Shown here in pieces: positions 9,627 through 18,870 of a DNA stretch of 64,000 nucleotides. How positions within the stretch are numbered: position 1 is the stretch's first letter; each line of letters begins with the position of its first letter. Source of the stretch: DATKFM01 sp963810485 (GTDB taxonomy: Bacteria > Pseudomonadota > Alphaproteobacteria > Dongiales > Dongiaceae); assembly GCA_963810485.1 (NCBI GenBank), contig CAWENQ010000003.1:558001-622000 (forward strand), written 5' to 3'. A program made the position numbers and the translations under genes. The notes below the pieces were generated by a model. It was not told where the DNA came from and searched no databases. It saw only the letters and a list, made by a program, of their open reading frames with translations.

Positions 9627-10904
9627 ATGCACGACCTCAAGACCATACGCGACGATCCCCAGCGCTTTGACGCCGGCCTGCGCAAGCGTGGTCTCGCCGT
9701 ACAGTCGACGGAAATCCTGGCGCTCGACCTCGCCCGCCGTGCCGCCCAGACGCGCCTGCAGGAGCTGCAGGCCAAGCGCAACGAGGTGTCCAAGCAAGTG
9801 GGCGCCGCCAAGTCCAAAGGCCAGGACGCCAGCGTCCTGATGACCGAAGTAGCGAGCCTGAAGTCCGCCATGGAGGAGTCCGAAGCGGAGGAGAAGGCCC
9901 AGTCGGAGAAACTCGATCAACTCCTCTCGGCGATCCCGAACCTGCCGGCCGAGGACGTGCCGCCGGGCGGCGATGCCGACGCCAATGTCGAAATTCGCCG
10001 GCACGGCAATGTCAGGAATTTCTCATTCGCGCCCAAACAGCATTTCGAGATCGGCGAAGCGCTGGGCCAGATGGATTTCGACGCGGCATCCAAGCTGTCG
10101 GGCGCGCGGTTCGTGGTGCTGAAACACAATCTCGCGCGCATGGAACGGGCGCTCGCCGCCTTCATGCTGGACATCCATACCCGCGAGTTCGGCTATACGG
10201 AGATCGTGCCACCCTTCCTGGTGCGGGATGCCGCCGTGTACGGTACCGGCCAGTTGCCTAAATTTGCCGCCGACCTGTTCCACACGGAAGACGGCTTCTG
10301 GCTCATCCCGACATCGGAAGTGCCACTGACCAACCTGGTCGCCGACAGCATCGTCGATGAGGACAAGTTGCCGCTGCGCTTTACCGCGCATACGCCTTGC
10401 TTCCGCTCCGAAGCGGGTGCAGCCGGCAAGGACACGCGCGGCATGATCCGCGTGCATCAATTCTCCAAGGTCGAGCTGGTCAGCATCGCCCATCCCGATC
10501 ATTCCGCCGCCGAGCATGAGCGCATGACCTCTTGCGCCGAGGAAGTATTGAAGCGCCTCGGACTCTCCTACCGCGTGGTGACGCTCTGTACCGGCGACAT
10601 GGGTTTCTCGGCGCAGAAGACCTACGACATCGAGGTCTGGCTGCCGGGGCAGCAGGCCTATCGCGAAATCTCCAGCTGCTCCAACTGCGGCGACTTCCAG
10701 GCCCGGCGGATGAAGGCGCGCACGCGCAAATCCGGCGAGAAGGGCACGCGCTTCGTGCATACGCTGAATGGCTCGGGATTGGCGGTTGGCCGCACGATGG
10801 TCGCGGTGCTGGAGAACTACCAGGAGGCCGACGGGCGGGTGACGCTGCCGGAGGTGCTGGTGCCCTACATGGGCGGCGTGAAGGTGATCGAGCCCTATGC
10901 TTAA
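9627..10904 (+). CDS. serS: seryl-tRNA synthetase
   Basis: Class II synthetase charging tRNA-Ser (and tRNA-Sec where present), 425 residues. The N-terminal coiled-coil arm covers about residues 25-105 (EILALDLARRAAQTRLQEL onward). The catalytic core shows AGAAGKDTRGMIRVHQFSKV (motif 2 region), CSNCGDFQARRM and motif 3 in LNGSGLAVGRTMVAVLENYQ. The stop overlaps the surE start. A tRNA-Ser gene lies elsewhere in this window at 59.1 kb. Confidence 0.97.
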   Translation: MHDLKTIRDDPQRFDAGLRKRGLAVQSTEILALDLARRAAQTRLQELQAKRNEVSKQVGAAKSKGQDASVLMTEVASLKSAMEESEAEEKAQSEKLDQLLSAIPNLPAEDVPPGGDADANVEIRRHGNVRNFSFAPKQHFEIGEALGQMDFDAASKLSGARFVVLKHNLARMERALAAFMLDIHTREFGYTEIVPPFLVRDAAVYGTGQLPKFAADLFHTEDGFWLIPTSEVPLTNLVADSIVDEDKLPLRFTAHTPCFRSEAGAAGKDTRGMIRVHQFSKVELVSIAHPDHSAAEHERMTSCAEEVLKRLGLSYRVVTLCTGDMGFSAQKTYDIEVWLPGQQAYREISSCSNCGDFQARRMKARTRKSGEKGTRFVHTLNGSGLAVGRTMVAVLENYQEADGRVTLPEVLVPYMGGVKVIEPYA

Positions 10905-11676
10905 GGCACCCCTGAACCTATCGCGCGCCCGCATCCTCGTGACGAATGATGACGGAATCAACGCGCCCGGTCTCAAGGTGCTTGAACGGGCGGCAAAGAG
11001 CTTGTCGAAAGACGTCTGGGTCGTGTCGTCGGAAATCGAGCAGAGCGGTTCCGCCCATTCCCTGACTCTGCGCCGGCCGTTGCAGGTGCGCAAACTGTCG
11101 GCGCGCCGCTTTGCCGTCGACGGCACGCCTACCGATTGCGTGCTGGTCGCCGTCAACAAGTTGATACCCGGCAAAAGGCCGGACATTGTCCTTTCCGGCG
11201 TCAATCGCGGCGCCAATCTGGGTGAGGACGTGACCTACTCGGGCACGATCGCGGCCGCCATGGAGGCGACGCTGCTGGGCATTCCCGCCATTGCCCTGTC
11301 TCAGCTTCGCGACGGCCTCAACGTTCATTGGCAGACCGCCACGGATCACGCGCCGAAGGTCATCCGCAAGCTTGCCTCTATCGCCTGGCCGGACGGTGTT
11401 CTGATGAACGTCAATTTTCCCAAGATACTTTCGGCGGAAGTGAAGGGTATCCGCGTTGCCCGCCAGGGCCGTCGCCCCGGCGGGATCGAGATCGTGCCGA
11501 CGACCGATCCGGTAGGGCGCTCCTACCTGTGGATCGGCGACTATATCAGCGATGAATCGCTGGAGTCCGACACGGACCTCGCAGCCACTCGTCGCGGCTA
11601 CATCTCGGTCACCCCGCTGCATTTGGATCTCACCCATACGGCGACCTTCAAACGCCTCAAGAAGGTGTTTGCGTGA
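10897..11676 (+). CDS. surE: 5'/3'-nucleotidase SurE
   Basis: Metal-dependent nucleoside monophosphate phosphatase, 259 residues. The metal-binding DD occurs in ILVTNDDGINAPGLKVLE, and the second signature is VLSGVNRGANLGEDVTYSGT. The start ATG overlaps the last codons of serS by 8 bases; the stop overlaps the GTG of pcm. The surE-pcm-nlpD order is a classic stress and stationary-phase cluster in Proteobacteria. Confidence 0.95.
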   Translation: MLKAPLNLSRARILVTNDDGINAPGLKVLERAAKSLSKDVWVVSSEIEQSGSAHSLTLRRPLQVRKLSARRFAVDGTPTDCVLVAVNKLIPGKRPDIVLSGVNRGANLGEDVTYSGTIAAAMEATLLGIPAIALSQLRDGLNVHWQTATDHAPKVIRKLASIAWPDGVLMNVNFPKILSAEVKGIRVARQGRRPGGIEIVPTTDPVGRSYLWIGDYISDESLESDTDLAATRRGYISVTPLHLDLTHTATFKRLKKVFA

Positions 11677-12356
11677 GCCTCGCGGCGCGCAAGATCCGGT
11701 TGATCATGCAGCTCCGCCAGTCCGGCATAACCGACACGCGCGTGCTCTCGGCGATCGAGCGCGTGCCCCGGGAGTTATTCGTGCCGGCGCCGTTCCAGGA
11801 TCAGGCCTACGAGAACCGGGCGTTGCCCATTGGCCATGCTCAGACCCTGAGCCAGCCGGAGGTCGTGGCCATCATGACCCAGGCGCTGCAGATCGGTCCC
11901 CGGCATAAGGTGCTGGAGATCGGCACCGGCTCCGGCTATCAGGCGGCCGTGCTGGTTATGCTGTGCCGCCGCCTCTACACCATCGAGCGGCACAAGCCCC
12001 TGCTGCAGGACGCCGAGGCCCGGCTCCTGTCGTTGCGCCGCCATAATGTTACCACAAGGCATGGGGATGGTAGCGCCGGCTGGAAGGAGCAAGCGCCGTT
12101 CGACCGAATCATGGTAACGGCTGCCGCGGCAGAGGTGCCGCAGGCTTTGCTCGCCCAGTTGGCGGTCGGCGGCATCCTCGTGGTGCCTGTTGGGCCGGAA
12201 CGCGGCAACCAGGAGCTGATCCGGGTGACGCGAACGGAAACGGGGTATGAGCACGAGCGGGTGTGCGATGTGCGGTTCGTTCCCTTGATCTCCGGCGCTT
12301 TGCCGGAGGAGGGCGGTGCGGATCAGCCGACATCCCGCAAGCGTGCGCGGAGTTGA
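11673..12356 (+). CDS. pcm: protein-L-isoaspartate O-methyltransferase
   Basis: SAM-dependent repair enzyme that methylates isoaspartyl residues in damaged proteins, 227 residues. The SAM-binding motif I is VLEIGTGSGYQAAVL, and the family N-terminus reads RVPRELFVPAPFQDQAYEN. A GTG start overlapping the surE stop is used. The tail ends in a short basic stretch (TSRKRARS). It is followed immediately by the NlpD-like lipoprotein gene. Confidence 0.94.
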   Translation: MSLAARKIRLIMQLRQSGITDTRVLSAIERVPRELFVPAPFQDQAYENRALPIGHAQTLSQPEVVAIMTQALQIGPRHKVLEIGTGSGYQAAVLVMLCRRLYTIERHKPLLQDAEARLLSLRRHNVTTRHGDGSAGWKEQAPFDRIMVTAAAAEVPQALLAQLAVGGILVVPVGPERGNQELIRVTRTETGYEHERVCDVRFVPLISGALPEEGGADQPTSRKRARS

Positions 12357-12357
12357 A

Positions 12358-13431
12358 ATGATGACAGACTTCATTCTCAAAGCACCGGGGACGGTGCGCA
12401 TCGGCTTGGGCCTCGGTCTGGCGTTGTTGATCGCGGGCTGCAACTACTCGGGCGCGCCGGAAGGGGCGAAGATCACCACGACAGGCGAAGGGCAGCCGAC
12501 CTATTCGCAGCCCGCAACGGAGGGGTCGTCCGACTCTGCGGCGGCAACTGCAAACGCTGCGCCGTACACTGTTGTGCCCGGTGATACGATTTATGGCGTC
12601 GCCCAGCGCATGCATGTACCCACTCAGGCGCTGATCGATACCAATGGCCTGAAGCCGCCATATCGGCTGACCCCAGGCCAGCAGCTGGCCGCGCCTGGCA
12701 GCGGCAACTACGACCCCGATCTTGCGGTGACAACCGCGGCGCCCGCAGCCAATGGCGATACCAGCGCCGGCTCGCCGCCACGGGTAACGACGTCTACCGG
12801 CGGCTCGATCGCCATGGAAGATCTCTCGCCCTCGGCAGGCGGAACGAACACTTCGACGCGGGCGCCCGCTGCAACGACAGCGCCTGCAGCCACGCAAACG
12901 GCGGGAACGTCGTCATCTGTACCGATCGAAGACGAAACTCAGAGCGATCTTCCGCTAACTCCCAGCGTCAAGCCGGCGGCGCCGGAGTCGGCCGCCCCTG
13001 CGTCCGAGACGAAGGATGTCGCGGCGATACCGAGCGCGACATCATCCGATGACCGCTTTCAATGGCCATTGCAGGGCAAGGTCATCTCCCGCTTCGGCGC
13101 CAAGAATGGCGGCCAGCAAAATGACGGCATCAATATCGCGGCCAAAGAGGGCGCCAAAGTCTACGCCGCCGACAGCGGCACCGTCGCCTATGCGGGAAAT
13201 GAGCTGAAAGGCTTCGGCAACCTGCTGCTGATCCGGCATACCGATGGCTGGATCACCGCGTATGCCCACAATGAAAAGCTGCTGGTCAAGAAGGGCGACA
13301 AGGTCTCCCGCGGCCAGCCAATCGCCCTGGTGGGCGCGACCGGCAACGTGGATTCACCGCAACTCCATTTCGAGATCCGCCGCGGCTCCGATCCCGTGGA
13401 CCCGCTGCAGCATCTGGCCGCCCAAGGTTAG
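12358..13431 (+). CDS. NlpD-like lipoprotein with LysM and M23 (LytM) domains
   Basis: Predicted outer-membrane lipoprotein of 357 residues. The lipobox is LLIAGC with Cys near position 28. A LysM domain follows (YTVVPGDTIYGVAQRM onward, about residues 62-105), then a long Thr/Ala/Pro linker and a C-terminal LytM domain (about 235-355). In the LytM domain the usual zinc ligands are replaced: NDGINIAA in place of HxGxDxxx, and QLHFEIR in place of HLHFEIR. That fits NlpD/EnvC-type amidase activators rather than active endopeptidases. The start ATG follows the pcm stop by one base. Confidence 0.88.
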   Translation: MMTDFILKAPGTVRIGLGLGLALLIAGCNYSGAPEGAKITTTGEGQPTYSQPATEGSSDSAAATANAAPYTVVPGDTIYGVAQRMHVPTQALIDTNGLKPPYRLTPGQQLAAPGSGNYDPDLAVTTAAPAANGDTSAGSPPRVTTSTGGSIAMEDLSPSAGGTNTSTRAPAATTAPAATQTAGTSSSVPIEDETQSDLPLTPSVKPAAPESAAPASETKDVAAIPSATSSDDRFQWPLQGKVISRFGAKNGGQQNDGINIAAKEGAKVYAADSGTVAYAGNELKGFGNLLLIRHTDGWITAYAHNEKLLVKKGDKVSRGQPIALVGATGNVDSPQLHFEIRRGSDPVDPLQHLAAQG

Positions 13432-13449
13432 CGCCCCGCAGCCTGCCGG

Positions 13450-13584
13450 TTATTTCTTCTTTCCCGGCGGGGCAGCGCCAGGGCTTACTGGCGCCATGGA
13501 GTACGGCGTTGCCGGAGCGGCGGCTTTCTTCGCCTGTTTGGGTTTCTTCTTTTCACGGTTGCTGCGTTGCTGACCTTTGGCCAT
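13450..13584 (-). CDS. small basic conserved-type protein
   Basis: A 44-residue, very basic protein beginning MAKGQQRSNREKKKPKQAKK and ending in Pro/Ala/Gly-rich sequence with PPGKKK. The ATG at 13584 has GGGAG about 9 bases upstream. Short MAKGQ.RSN-K/E-KKPK proteins of unknown function are, to my knowledge, widespread in Proteobacteria. It lies opposite and just downstream of the NlpD-like gene; the two ends face each other across 18 bases. Function unknown. Confidence 0.65.
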   Translation of the reverse strand: MAKGQQRSNREKKKPKQAKKAAAPATPYSMAPVSPGAAPPGKKK

Positions 13585-13704
13585 TGGAAGTCTCCCATAC
13601 TGATTCACCCGGGAGCATATCCCGGCAGTGGTCTCAGATTCCAGGCTCGATCGAGCGAACAGCCGTCCCGGCGCGAATTGCCCCGGGCGGCCGTCCATCC
13701 TGCA

Positions 13705-14118
13705 TTAGAGCGCAGCCGCTCTTCCTGCTCGCGAGTGGCTGAATGCCCAGAATGTGAGGACCACGCCGATGATCGCCGGCAGGGTGACCGCAGGGAAGTC
13801 GCGCGGCAGGACCGAGGGCGAGCAGATGCCGACCGCCACTTCCCAGAAGTGGAACAGGGCATGGCCTGATAGCCAGATCGTGGGAGCAGCCCATAGGAGG
13901 ACGCGGTGCTGTGGCCGTGCCGCGCCGACCAGGAAGCCGGCGCCCATGAGCACGAAGATCAGGCCGATATCGCGGAGGAAGTGCTGGTTGAAGGGCCCTG
14001 TGTCCGTCACGCCGGGCACCGCGAAGTACCAGTCTTCAGGGGACACCAGCATGAACACGCCGTTGGCTCCCAAGGCGATGCCGAGCAGCACGGCCAATCC
14101 AATACAAAACGATTTCAT
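13705..14118 (-). CDS. small multi-pass membrane protein of unknown function
   Basis: A 137-residue protein from the ATG at 14118 (MKSFCIGLAVLLGIALGANG), which has GGA about 8 bases upstream. Four hydrophobic segments are visible: the N-terminal helix, IGLIFVLMGAGFLVGAA, a segment around LLWAAPTIWLSGHALFHF and VTLPAIIGVVLTFWAF. The conserved-looking motif LSGHALFHFWEV sits in the third. It starts 15 bases beyond the stop of the upstream NAD(P)-binding gene on the same strand, so the two form an operon. It resembles small DUF-type membrane proteins, but I cannot name the family. Confidence 0.7.
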   Translation of the reverse strand: MKSFCIGLAVLLGIALGANGVFMLVSPEDWYFAVPGVTDTGPFNQHFLRDIGLIFVLMGAGFLVGAARPQHRVLLWAAPTIWLSGHALFHFWEVAVGICSPSVLPRDFPAVTLPAIIGVVLTFWAFSHSRAGRAAAL

Positions 14119-14132
14119 CGGTCCGATCCCCA

Positions 14133-14888
14133 CTACTTCTGAGCCACGGTGCGGCTGAGCCAGTCCTCGAAACGCGTCGCGCCGATCACCGGGTTCTTGC
14201 CGGGAGTCAGCGACTGGTCGTTCAGCTCCGCGCCAAAATAGCGGGCATGGACGTCCGCGACCACCTGGCGGGCGTCCTGCTTCGCCTTCAGGAATCGGCG
14301 GACGAGTTCGTCGAGGCCGATCTTTTCTGGGCCGGCCACTTCGAGAATGCCGTTTACCGGCGCCCCAAGCGTCACATCGGCTAGAGCGGCGACAACGTCA
14401 TCCGACATGACGGGCTGCAGGAGAGCCGGCGACATGCGAACAGTCTGCCCAGCGGTGCCCGATTGGACGATGCTGTTCACGAATTCGAAGAACTGTGTCG
14501 AGCGGAGAATCGTATAGGGGATCTTGGAGGCCTTGATCAGGCTTTCCTGAGCCAGTTTCGCGCGCAGGTAGCCGCTGTCCGGAAGGCGCTCGGAGCCGAC
14601 GACCGACAGCGCGACGTGATGTGTCACGCCGGCGGCTGCTTCGGCAGCCAGAAGGTTGCGGCCCGACGTCTCGAAAAACTCCAGAACCGCCTTGTCCTCG
14701 AACGACGGCGAGTTCGCCACGTCGACGACGACCTGAGCGCCCGCCAACGCTTCTGCCAGTCCTTCGCCCGTGATGGTATTGACGCCCGAGTTGGGTGACG
14801 CCGGCAGGACTTCATGGCCCTTCTGACGAAGCCTGTTCACGAGTTTCGATCCGATGAGGCCGCTGCCCCCGATGACGACGATTTTCAT
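14133..14888 (-). CDS. NAD(P)H-binding (NmrA-like atypical SDR) protein
   Basis: A 251-residue Rossmann-fold protein. The dinucleotide motif is at the very N-terminus (MKIVVIGGSGLIGSKLVNRL). It has the atypical-SDR pattern with VVVDVANSPSFEDK and HHVALSVVGSERLPDSGYLRAK, and no obvious YxxxK pair, typical of NmrA/YbjT-like proteins. These often act as NAD(P) sensors or quinone-type oxidoreductases. It heads a two-gene operon with the small membrane protein and diverges from the secreted-protein gene at 15.1 kb. Confidence 0.82.
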   Translation of the reverse strand: MKIVVIGGSGLIGSKLVNRLRQKGHEVLPASPNSGVNTITGEGLAEALAGAQVVVDVANSPSFEDKAVLEFFETSGRNLLAAEAAAGVTHHVALSVVGSERLPDSGYLRAKLAQESLIKASKIPYTILRSTQFFEFVNSIVQSGTAGQTVRMSPALLQPVMSDDVVAALADVTLGAPVNGILEVAGPEKIGLDELVRRFLKAKQDARQVVADVHARYFGAELNDQSLTPGKNPVIGATRFEDWLSRTVAQK

Positions 14889-15098
14889 GACTGGTTCTCC
14901 GTTCTATACCGACCGCGAGGTCACAATCGATCCAAAGGACATGGCAGATTGCAGAATTGTTGCAGCCGCCGTATGCGAGGGTGCAGAATTGCCCATGTCC
15001 GCATATGGAGGCAATCTCAACTCGACAAGCCGCCCATCGGGTGGATGCCCGCCTGGATGAAAGTGACTGTTGCGCGGCGAACACAAAGGGAATGCGAA

Positions 15099-15747
15099 AT
15101 GGCTTTAGTGGTCATCCACACAACTCTGCGGCGCATGATCGGTGTGGCGCTGGCACTGGAGCTGCTCATGTTGCCCGCGCCGGTTGATGCCGAGACGGTG
15201 CTCAAGCCGATTCCGACGCAGTACATCGCCGCGTTGGGTGATCCCGGTGCGACCTCCGGGACCGGGGCGGAAGTCTTGGGGCCTGTGGCGCCTGGATCCG
15301 GGGCCTCGTGGCGTAGAGCTAAGCGGCTATGAGTCATTGAAGGCTGACGGCGGCGTTGCGCCGGCACAGTGGAAGTTTGACGGGGCGGACTGGTGGCTGG
15401 AGGAGCATGGCCTGATCATGGAGCAGCCGGAGTTCCCGATTCCTCCCGGCAGATACGTCGTCACCGGCGGCCGCGAGGTGACGGCCATTCTCACCGTCCA
15501 TCCCAAAGGCGATGACGGTGTGCAGCATTGGGAGCTCGACAACGGCGCCACGCTCCATGATGTGACGCATTTGCGATGCCGCTCCGCCCGGTACACGCCG
15601 GCGGCGGGCGCCAATTCCTGCACTCCTGCCAAGGCGCAGATAGCCGACTTTCCGGTCGCTCCCGGCGGGCCGATGCCGCCGGTCGAGGGCTGCAACAAGC
15701 AGGACTACGAAGTTCTCATCGTGATCGGCATGGCCGTGGAAAATTGA
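15099..15747 (+). pseudogene. secreted protein of unknown function, frameshifted
   Basis: An unrecognised exported protein. The ATG at 15099 is preceded by AAAGGG and opens a signal peptide (MALVVIHTTLRRMIGVALAL, cleavage expected after PAPVDA). The frame then shifts in the GGGGCGG run near 15264-15270. The second frame carries the rest: SWGLWRLDPGPRGVELSGYE, PIPPGRYVVTGGREVTAILT, and four Cys/aromatic positions before the end. Joined, it is about 215 residues. Both halves have coding character and join without loss, so a one-base insertion is likely. No close paralogue is present here. Confidence 0.65.
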
Positions 15748-15799
15748 TTGCGGCGCATTGTTCTCAGCCACGCGGTTCTAGGCTACATGAGCGCCTGTC

Positions 15800-16672
15800 C
15801 TAGTTCTCGATCTTCTTGCCCAAGCGCCCGGCCAGATCCTGGATGAACTGCCAGGCGACGCGGCCGGAGCGGGCGCCGCGGGTCACCGACCATTCCACGG
15901 CCTCCGCCCGCAAAGTTTCGTTGGGGATGGAGAGGCCGTAGCGCTTCGCATAGCCTTCGATGATCGCGAAGTAGGTGTCCTGGTCGCAATTATGAAAGCC
16001 AAGCCACAGGCCAAAACGATCTGAAAGGGATACCTTCTCCTCGACCGCCTCGGACGGATTGATCGCGGTCGAGCGTTCATTGTCGATCATGTCCCGCGGC
16101 ATCAGGTGCCGCCGGTTCGAAGTGGCGTAGAACAGCACATTGGCAGGCCGGCCCTCGATGCCGCCCTCGAGTACCGCCTTCAGCGACTTGTAGCTGGTAT
16201 CCGCACTGTCGAAAGACAGGTCATCGCAAAACAGCAGACAACGCCGATCGCTGTCACGCAGCATCTTGAGAAGCGAGGGCAGGCTCGCCAAGTCTTCTCG
16301 ATGGATTTCCACCAGAGCGATCTGCCGATCCTTCTTGCCGCCGGCCTCGCGGTTGACGGCCGCGTGGGCCGCCTTGACCAGGGAGCTCTTGCCGGTGCCG
16401 CGCGCGCCCCACAGCAGCGCATTGTTCGCCGGCAGTCCGGCGGCAAAGCGGCGGGTATTGTCGATCAGGATATCCCGGGCCTGGTCGATGCCCCGCAACA
16501 GCTCGATATCCACCCGGTTGACGTTGGGGATGGGCTCGAGCCATTCGCCCTGGCTGTGCCAGACAAAGGCGTCCGCGGCCCGGAGATCGGGCGCAGCCCC
16601 TTGCTTGGGCGCGAGTCGCTCCAGCGAAGCGGCGATGGATTGCAACAGGGGCAGCAGGTCGGATTCGGTCAT
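15800..16672 (-). CDS. DUF815 family AAA+ ATPase
   Basis: A 290-residue P-loop ATPase. Walker A is LLWGARGTGKSSLVKAAH (about residues 87-104) and the Walker B-like segment is CLLFCDDLSFDS. The arginine-rich YATSNRRHLMPR and SLSDRFGLWLGFHNCDQ motifs are characteristic of DUF815. The function of the family is not established; it is often near sec genes in Alphaproteobacteria, as here, where it diverges from yajC-secDF. The start ATG is at 16672. Confidence 0.88.
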   Translation of the reverse strand: MTESDLLPLLQSIAASLERLAPKQGAAPDLRAADAFVWHSQGEWLEPIPNVNRVDIELLRGIDQARDILIDNTRRFAAGLPANNALLWGARGTGKSSLVKAAHAAVNREAGGKKDRQIALVEIHREDLASLPSLLKMLRDSDRRCLLFCDDLSFDSADTSYKSLKAVLEGGIEGRPANVLFYATSNRRHLMPRDMIDNERSTAINPSEAVEEKVSLSDRFGLWLGFHNCDQDTYFAIIEGYAKRYGLSIPNETLRAEAVEWSVTRGARSGRVAWQFIQDLAGRLGKKIEN

Positions 16673-16779
16673 CGCCCTCGGCCTCGCGGCCTCCAGCCGG
16701 CAAAACGGGAGAATCCGAAGGGCCGGGAACCATTCGAATCCATATGCTTACAGACTATTGTGCCTGTAACCTATCAACA

Positions 16780-16807
16780 TTGCAATTCAGTGAATGGCCA
16801 GTATAGT
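16780..16807 (+). promoter_or_regulatory. predicted sigma-70-type promoter for yajC-secD-secF
   Basis: TTGCAA and TATAGT are separated by 16 bases and end 33 bases before the yajC ATG. This fits a housekeeping promoter in the divergent region between the DUF815 gene and yajC. It is based on sequence match only. Confidence 0.5.
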
Positions 16808-16840
16808 CCGCCGGCTTAGCGCGGGACGAGGAGCCCAATA

Positions 16841-17224
16841 ATGTTCATTTCGCCAGCTTACGCCCAAGCCGCCGGAGGCGCTTCTCCCGGATTCGACCCC
16901 ATGTTCCTGATCATGATGGGGCTGATGCTCGCGGTCATGTACTTCCTGATGATCCGCCCGCAGCAGAAGAAGGTGAAGGAGCACAAGGCGCTGATTGCGG
17001 CGATCAAGCGCGGCGACCAGGTGGTGACGTCGGGCGGCATCATCGGCACGGTTGCGAAGGTGCGCAGCGATACGGAAATCGATCTGGAGATCTCCGAGGG
17101 TGTGCGCGTCCGCGTCGTGCGCGGCATGATCACCGAAGTCCTCGCCAAGACCGGTCATCTGAGCAAGACGGTCGCGGCCGACGAAGACGAAGAAGAAGCC
17201 GCCGAATCCACGGCAAAGAAGTAG
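16841..17224 (+). CDS. yajC: preprotein translocase subunit YajC
   Basis: Small single-pass subunit of the SecDF-YajC accessory complex, 127 residues. The membrane helix lies at FLIMMGLMLAVMYFLMI, followed by the family motif RPQQKKVKEHKALIAAIKRG and then GDQVVTSGGIIGTVAKV. The C-terminus is acidic then basic (DEDEEEAAESTAKK). It is followed 16 bases later by secD; a promoter is visible upstream. Confidence 0.95.
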   Translation: MFISPAYAQAAGGASPGFDPMFLIMMGLMLAVMYFLMIRPQQKKVKEHKALIAAIKRGDQVVTSGGIIGTVAKVRSDTEIDLEISEGVRVRVVRGMITEVLAKTGHLSKTVAADEDEEEAAESTAKK

Positions 17225-17240
17225 CGGAGCCCGACGCGCG

Positions 17241-18860
17241 ATGGCGCAACCACCGAAACCCCGCGGCGGCGGCTTTGTCTATTTCGCGAAGTGGAAGACC
17301 TATCTCAACTTCGCGGTGCTCGGTCTCGGCATCCTGTTTGCCTTGCCGAACCTGTTCACCGATGCGCAGCTCGGCGAGTTGCCGGAGTGGATTACACCGC
17401 GAAAGATGAGCCTGGGCCTCGATCTGAGGGGCGGGTCGCATCTGCTGATCGAGGTGGATGTCCAGTCGGTGATCCGCGATCGCCTGGATGCGAGCATGGA
17501 AGAGTTGCGGAACGCTCTGCGCACGGCTGGCATCACCTATCAGGGCTTGGCTGTCGCAGGAAACGCCGTCGTTGCAACGCTTATGAATCCCGCTGACGCG
17601 GAAAAGGCGCGGGAGATTTTGCAACCGCTGGTCGACGTCGACATGGTTCTGGAAATCGACGGTAATGGCAAACTAAGCCTGGGCATCACCGAACCGGGTG
17701 TCATCGCCCGGCAGGCGCGAGCCGTGGGGCAATCGATTGAGATCATTCGCCGGCGTGTCGATGCCGAGGGCGTCAAGGAGCCATCGATCCAACGGGAGGG
17801 AAGCGACCGCATTCTGGTCCAGGTGCCCGGCTATGATGACCCCAAGAAATTGCGCGAGCTGATCAGCAAGACGGCGAAGATGACGTTCCACTTCGTCGAT
17901 GAGCGCTATCCCCCGACGGTGTTCGAACCGCCTGATGCGCAAGTGCCGCCCGGCGACATCAAGGTGCAATACACGGAAGACGACCCCGAACAAGGCGGCG
18001 AGTGGTATCTAATCGAGCGCCTTGCCATGGTCGGCGGTGAGAATCTGGTCAATGCTAGCCAGAGTTTCGACCAGCAAAATCAGCCTGTTGTTGATTTCAA
18101 GTTCGATGCCGTCGGCGCGCGCAAATTCTGCGATGCGACTACCAAGGGCGTGGGCAAGCTGTTTGCCATCAAGCTTGATGACAAGATCATCAGTGCGCCC
18201 GTCATCCGATCCTCTATCTGCGGCGGCGACGGCATGATCAGCGGCAATTTCACGCCGGATAGCGCAAGCCAGCTCGCTCTGCTGTTGCGGGCCGGCGCCC
18301 TGCCGGCGAACTTGGAAATCATTGAAGAGCGCAGCGTCGGCGCAGAGCTTGGCGCCGACTCGATCGCTGCCGGGACGATGGCGAGTTACATGGGGCTCGC
18401 GCTCATCGTTGTCGCCTTGGTGGCGGTCTACGGGCTGTTCGGACTCTTTGCGACCGTAGCCCTGGTGTTCAACTTCATCCTGCTGATCGCCGCCATGTCG
18501 CTGATACAAGCGACACTGACGCTTCCCGGCATTGCCGGCATGGTCTTGACCCTCGGCATGGCCGTGGATGCGAACGTGCTGATCCATGAGCGCATCCGCG
18601 AAGAGATCAGAGCGGGCCGGGGGCCAGTCATGGCCATCGATGCCGGCTATCGTTCGGCGTCCGGCACGATCACCGATTCCAATCTTACGGTGATCATTTC
18701 GTCGATATTCCTGTGGATTTTCGGATCAGGCACGGTGAAAGGCTTCGCCGTAACGCTGATCATCGGCACGATCATCTCCATGTACACCGCGGTTGTCGTG
18801 GCGCGCATGTGCACGGTGTATTGGCTGCGCCGCACCCGCCCGTCCGAACTTCCCATCTGA
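17241..18860 (+). CDS. secD: protein translocase subunit SecD
   Basis: Inner-membrane RND-type subunit that uses the proton motive force to help complete Sec export, 539 residues. Motifs include LGLDLRGGSHLLIEVD near the N-terminus, the first periplasmic domain, and the C-terminal five-helix bundle with GMAVDANVLIHERIREE (TM4 with the conserved Asp). It is intact, unlike the following secF. Confidence 0.96.
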   Translation: MAQPPKPRGGGFVYFAKWKTYLNFAVLGLGILFALPNLFTDAQLGELPEWITPRKMSLGLDLRGGSHLLIEVDVQSVIRDRLDASMEELRNALRTAGITYQGLAVAGNAVVATLMNPADAEKAREILQPLVDVDMVLEIDGNGKLSLGITEPGVIARQARAVGQSIEIIRRRVDAEGVKEPSIQREGSDRILVQVPGYDDPKKLRELISKTAKMTFHFVDERYPPTVFEPPDAQVPPGDIKVQYTEDDPEQGGEWYLIERLAMVGGENLVNASQSFDQQNQPVVDFKFDAVGARKFCDATTKGVGKLFAIKLDDKIISAPVIRSSICGGDGMISGNFTPDSASQLALLLRAGALPANLEIIEERSVGAELGADSIAAGTMASYMGLALIVVALVAVYGLFGLFATVALVFNFILLIAAMSLIQATLTLPGIAGMVLTLGMAVDANVLIHERIREEIRAGRGPVMAIDAGYRSASGTITDSNLTVIISSIFLWIFGSGTVKGFAVTLIIGTIISMYTAVVVARMCTVYWLRRTRPSELPI

Positions 18861-18870
18861 GGCATTCCCC

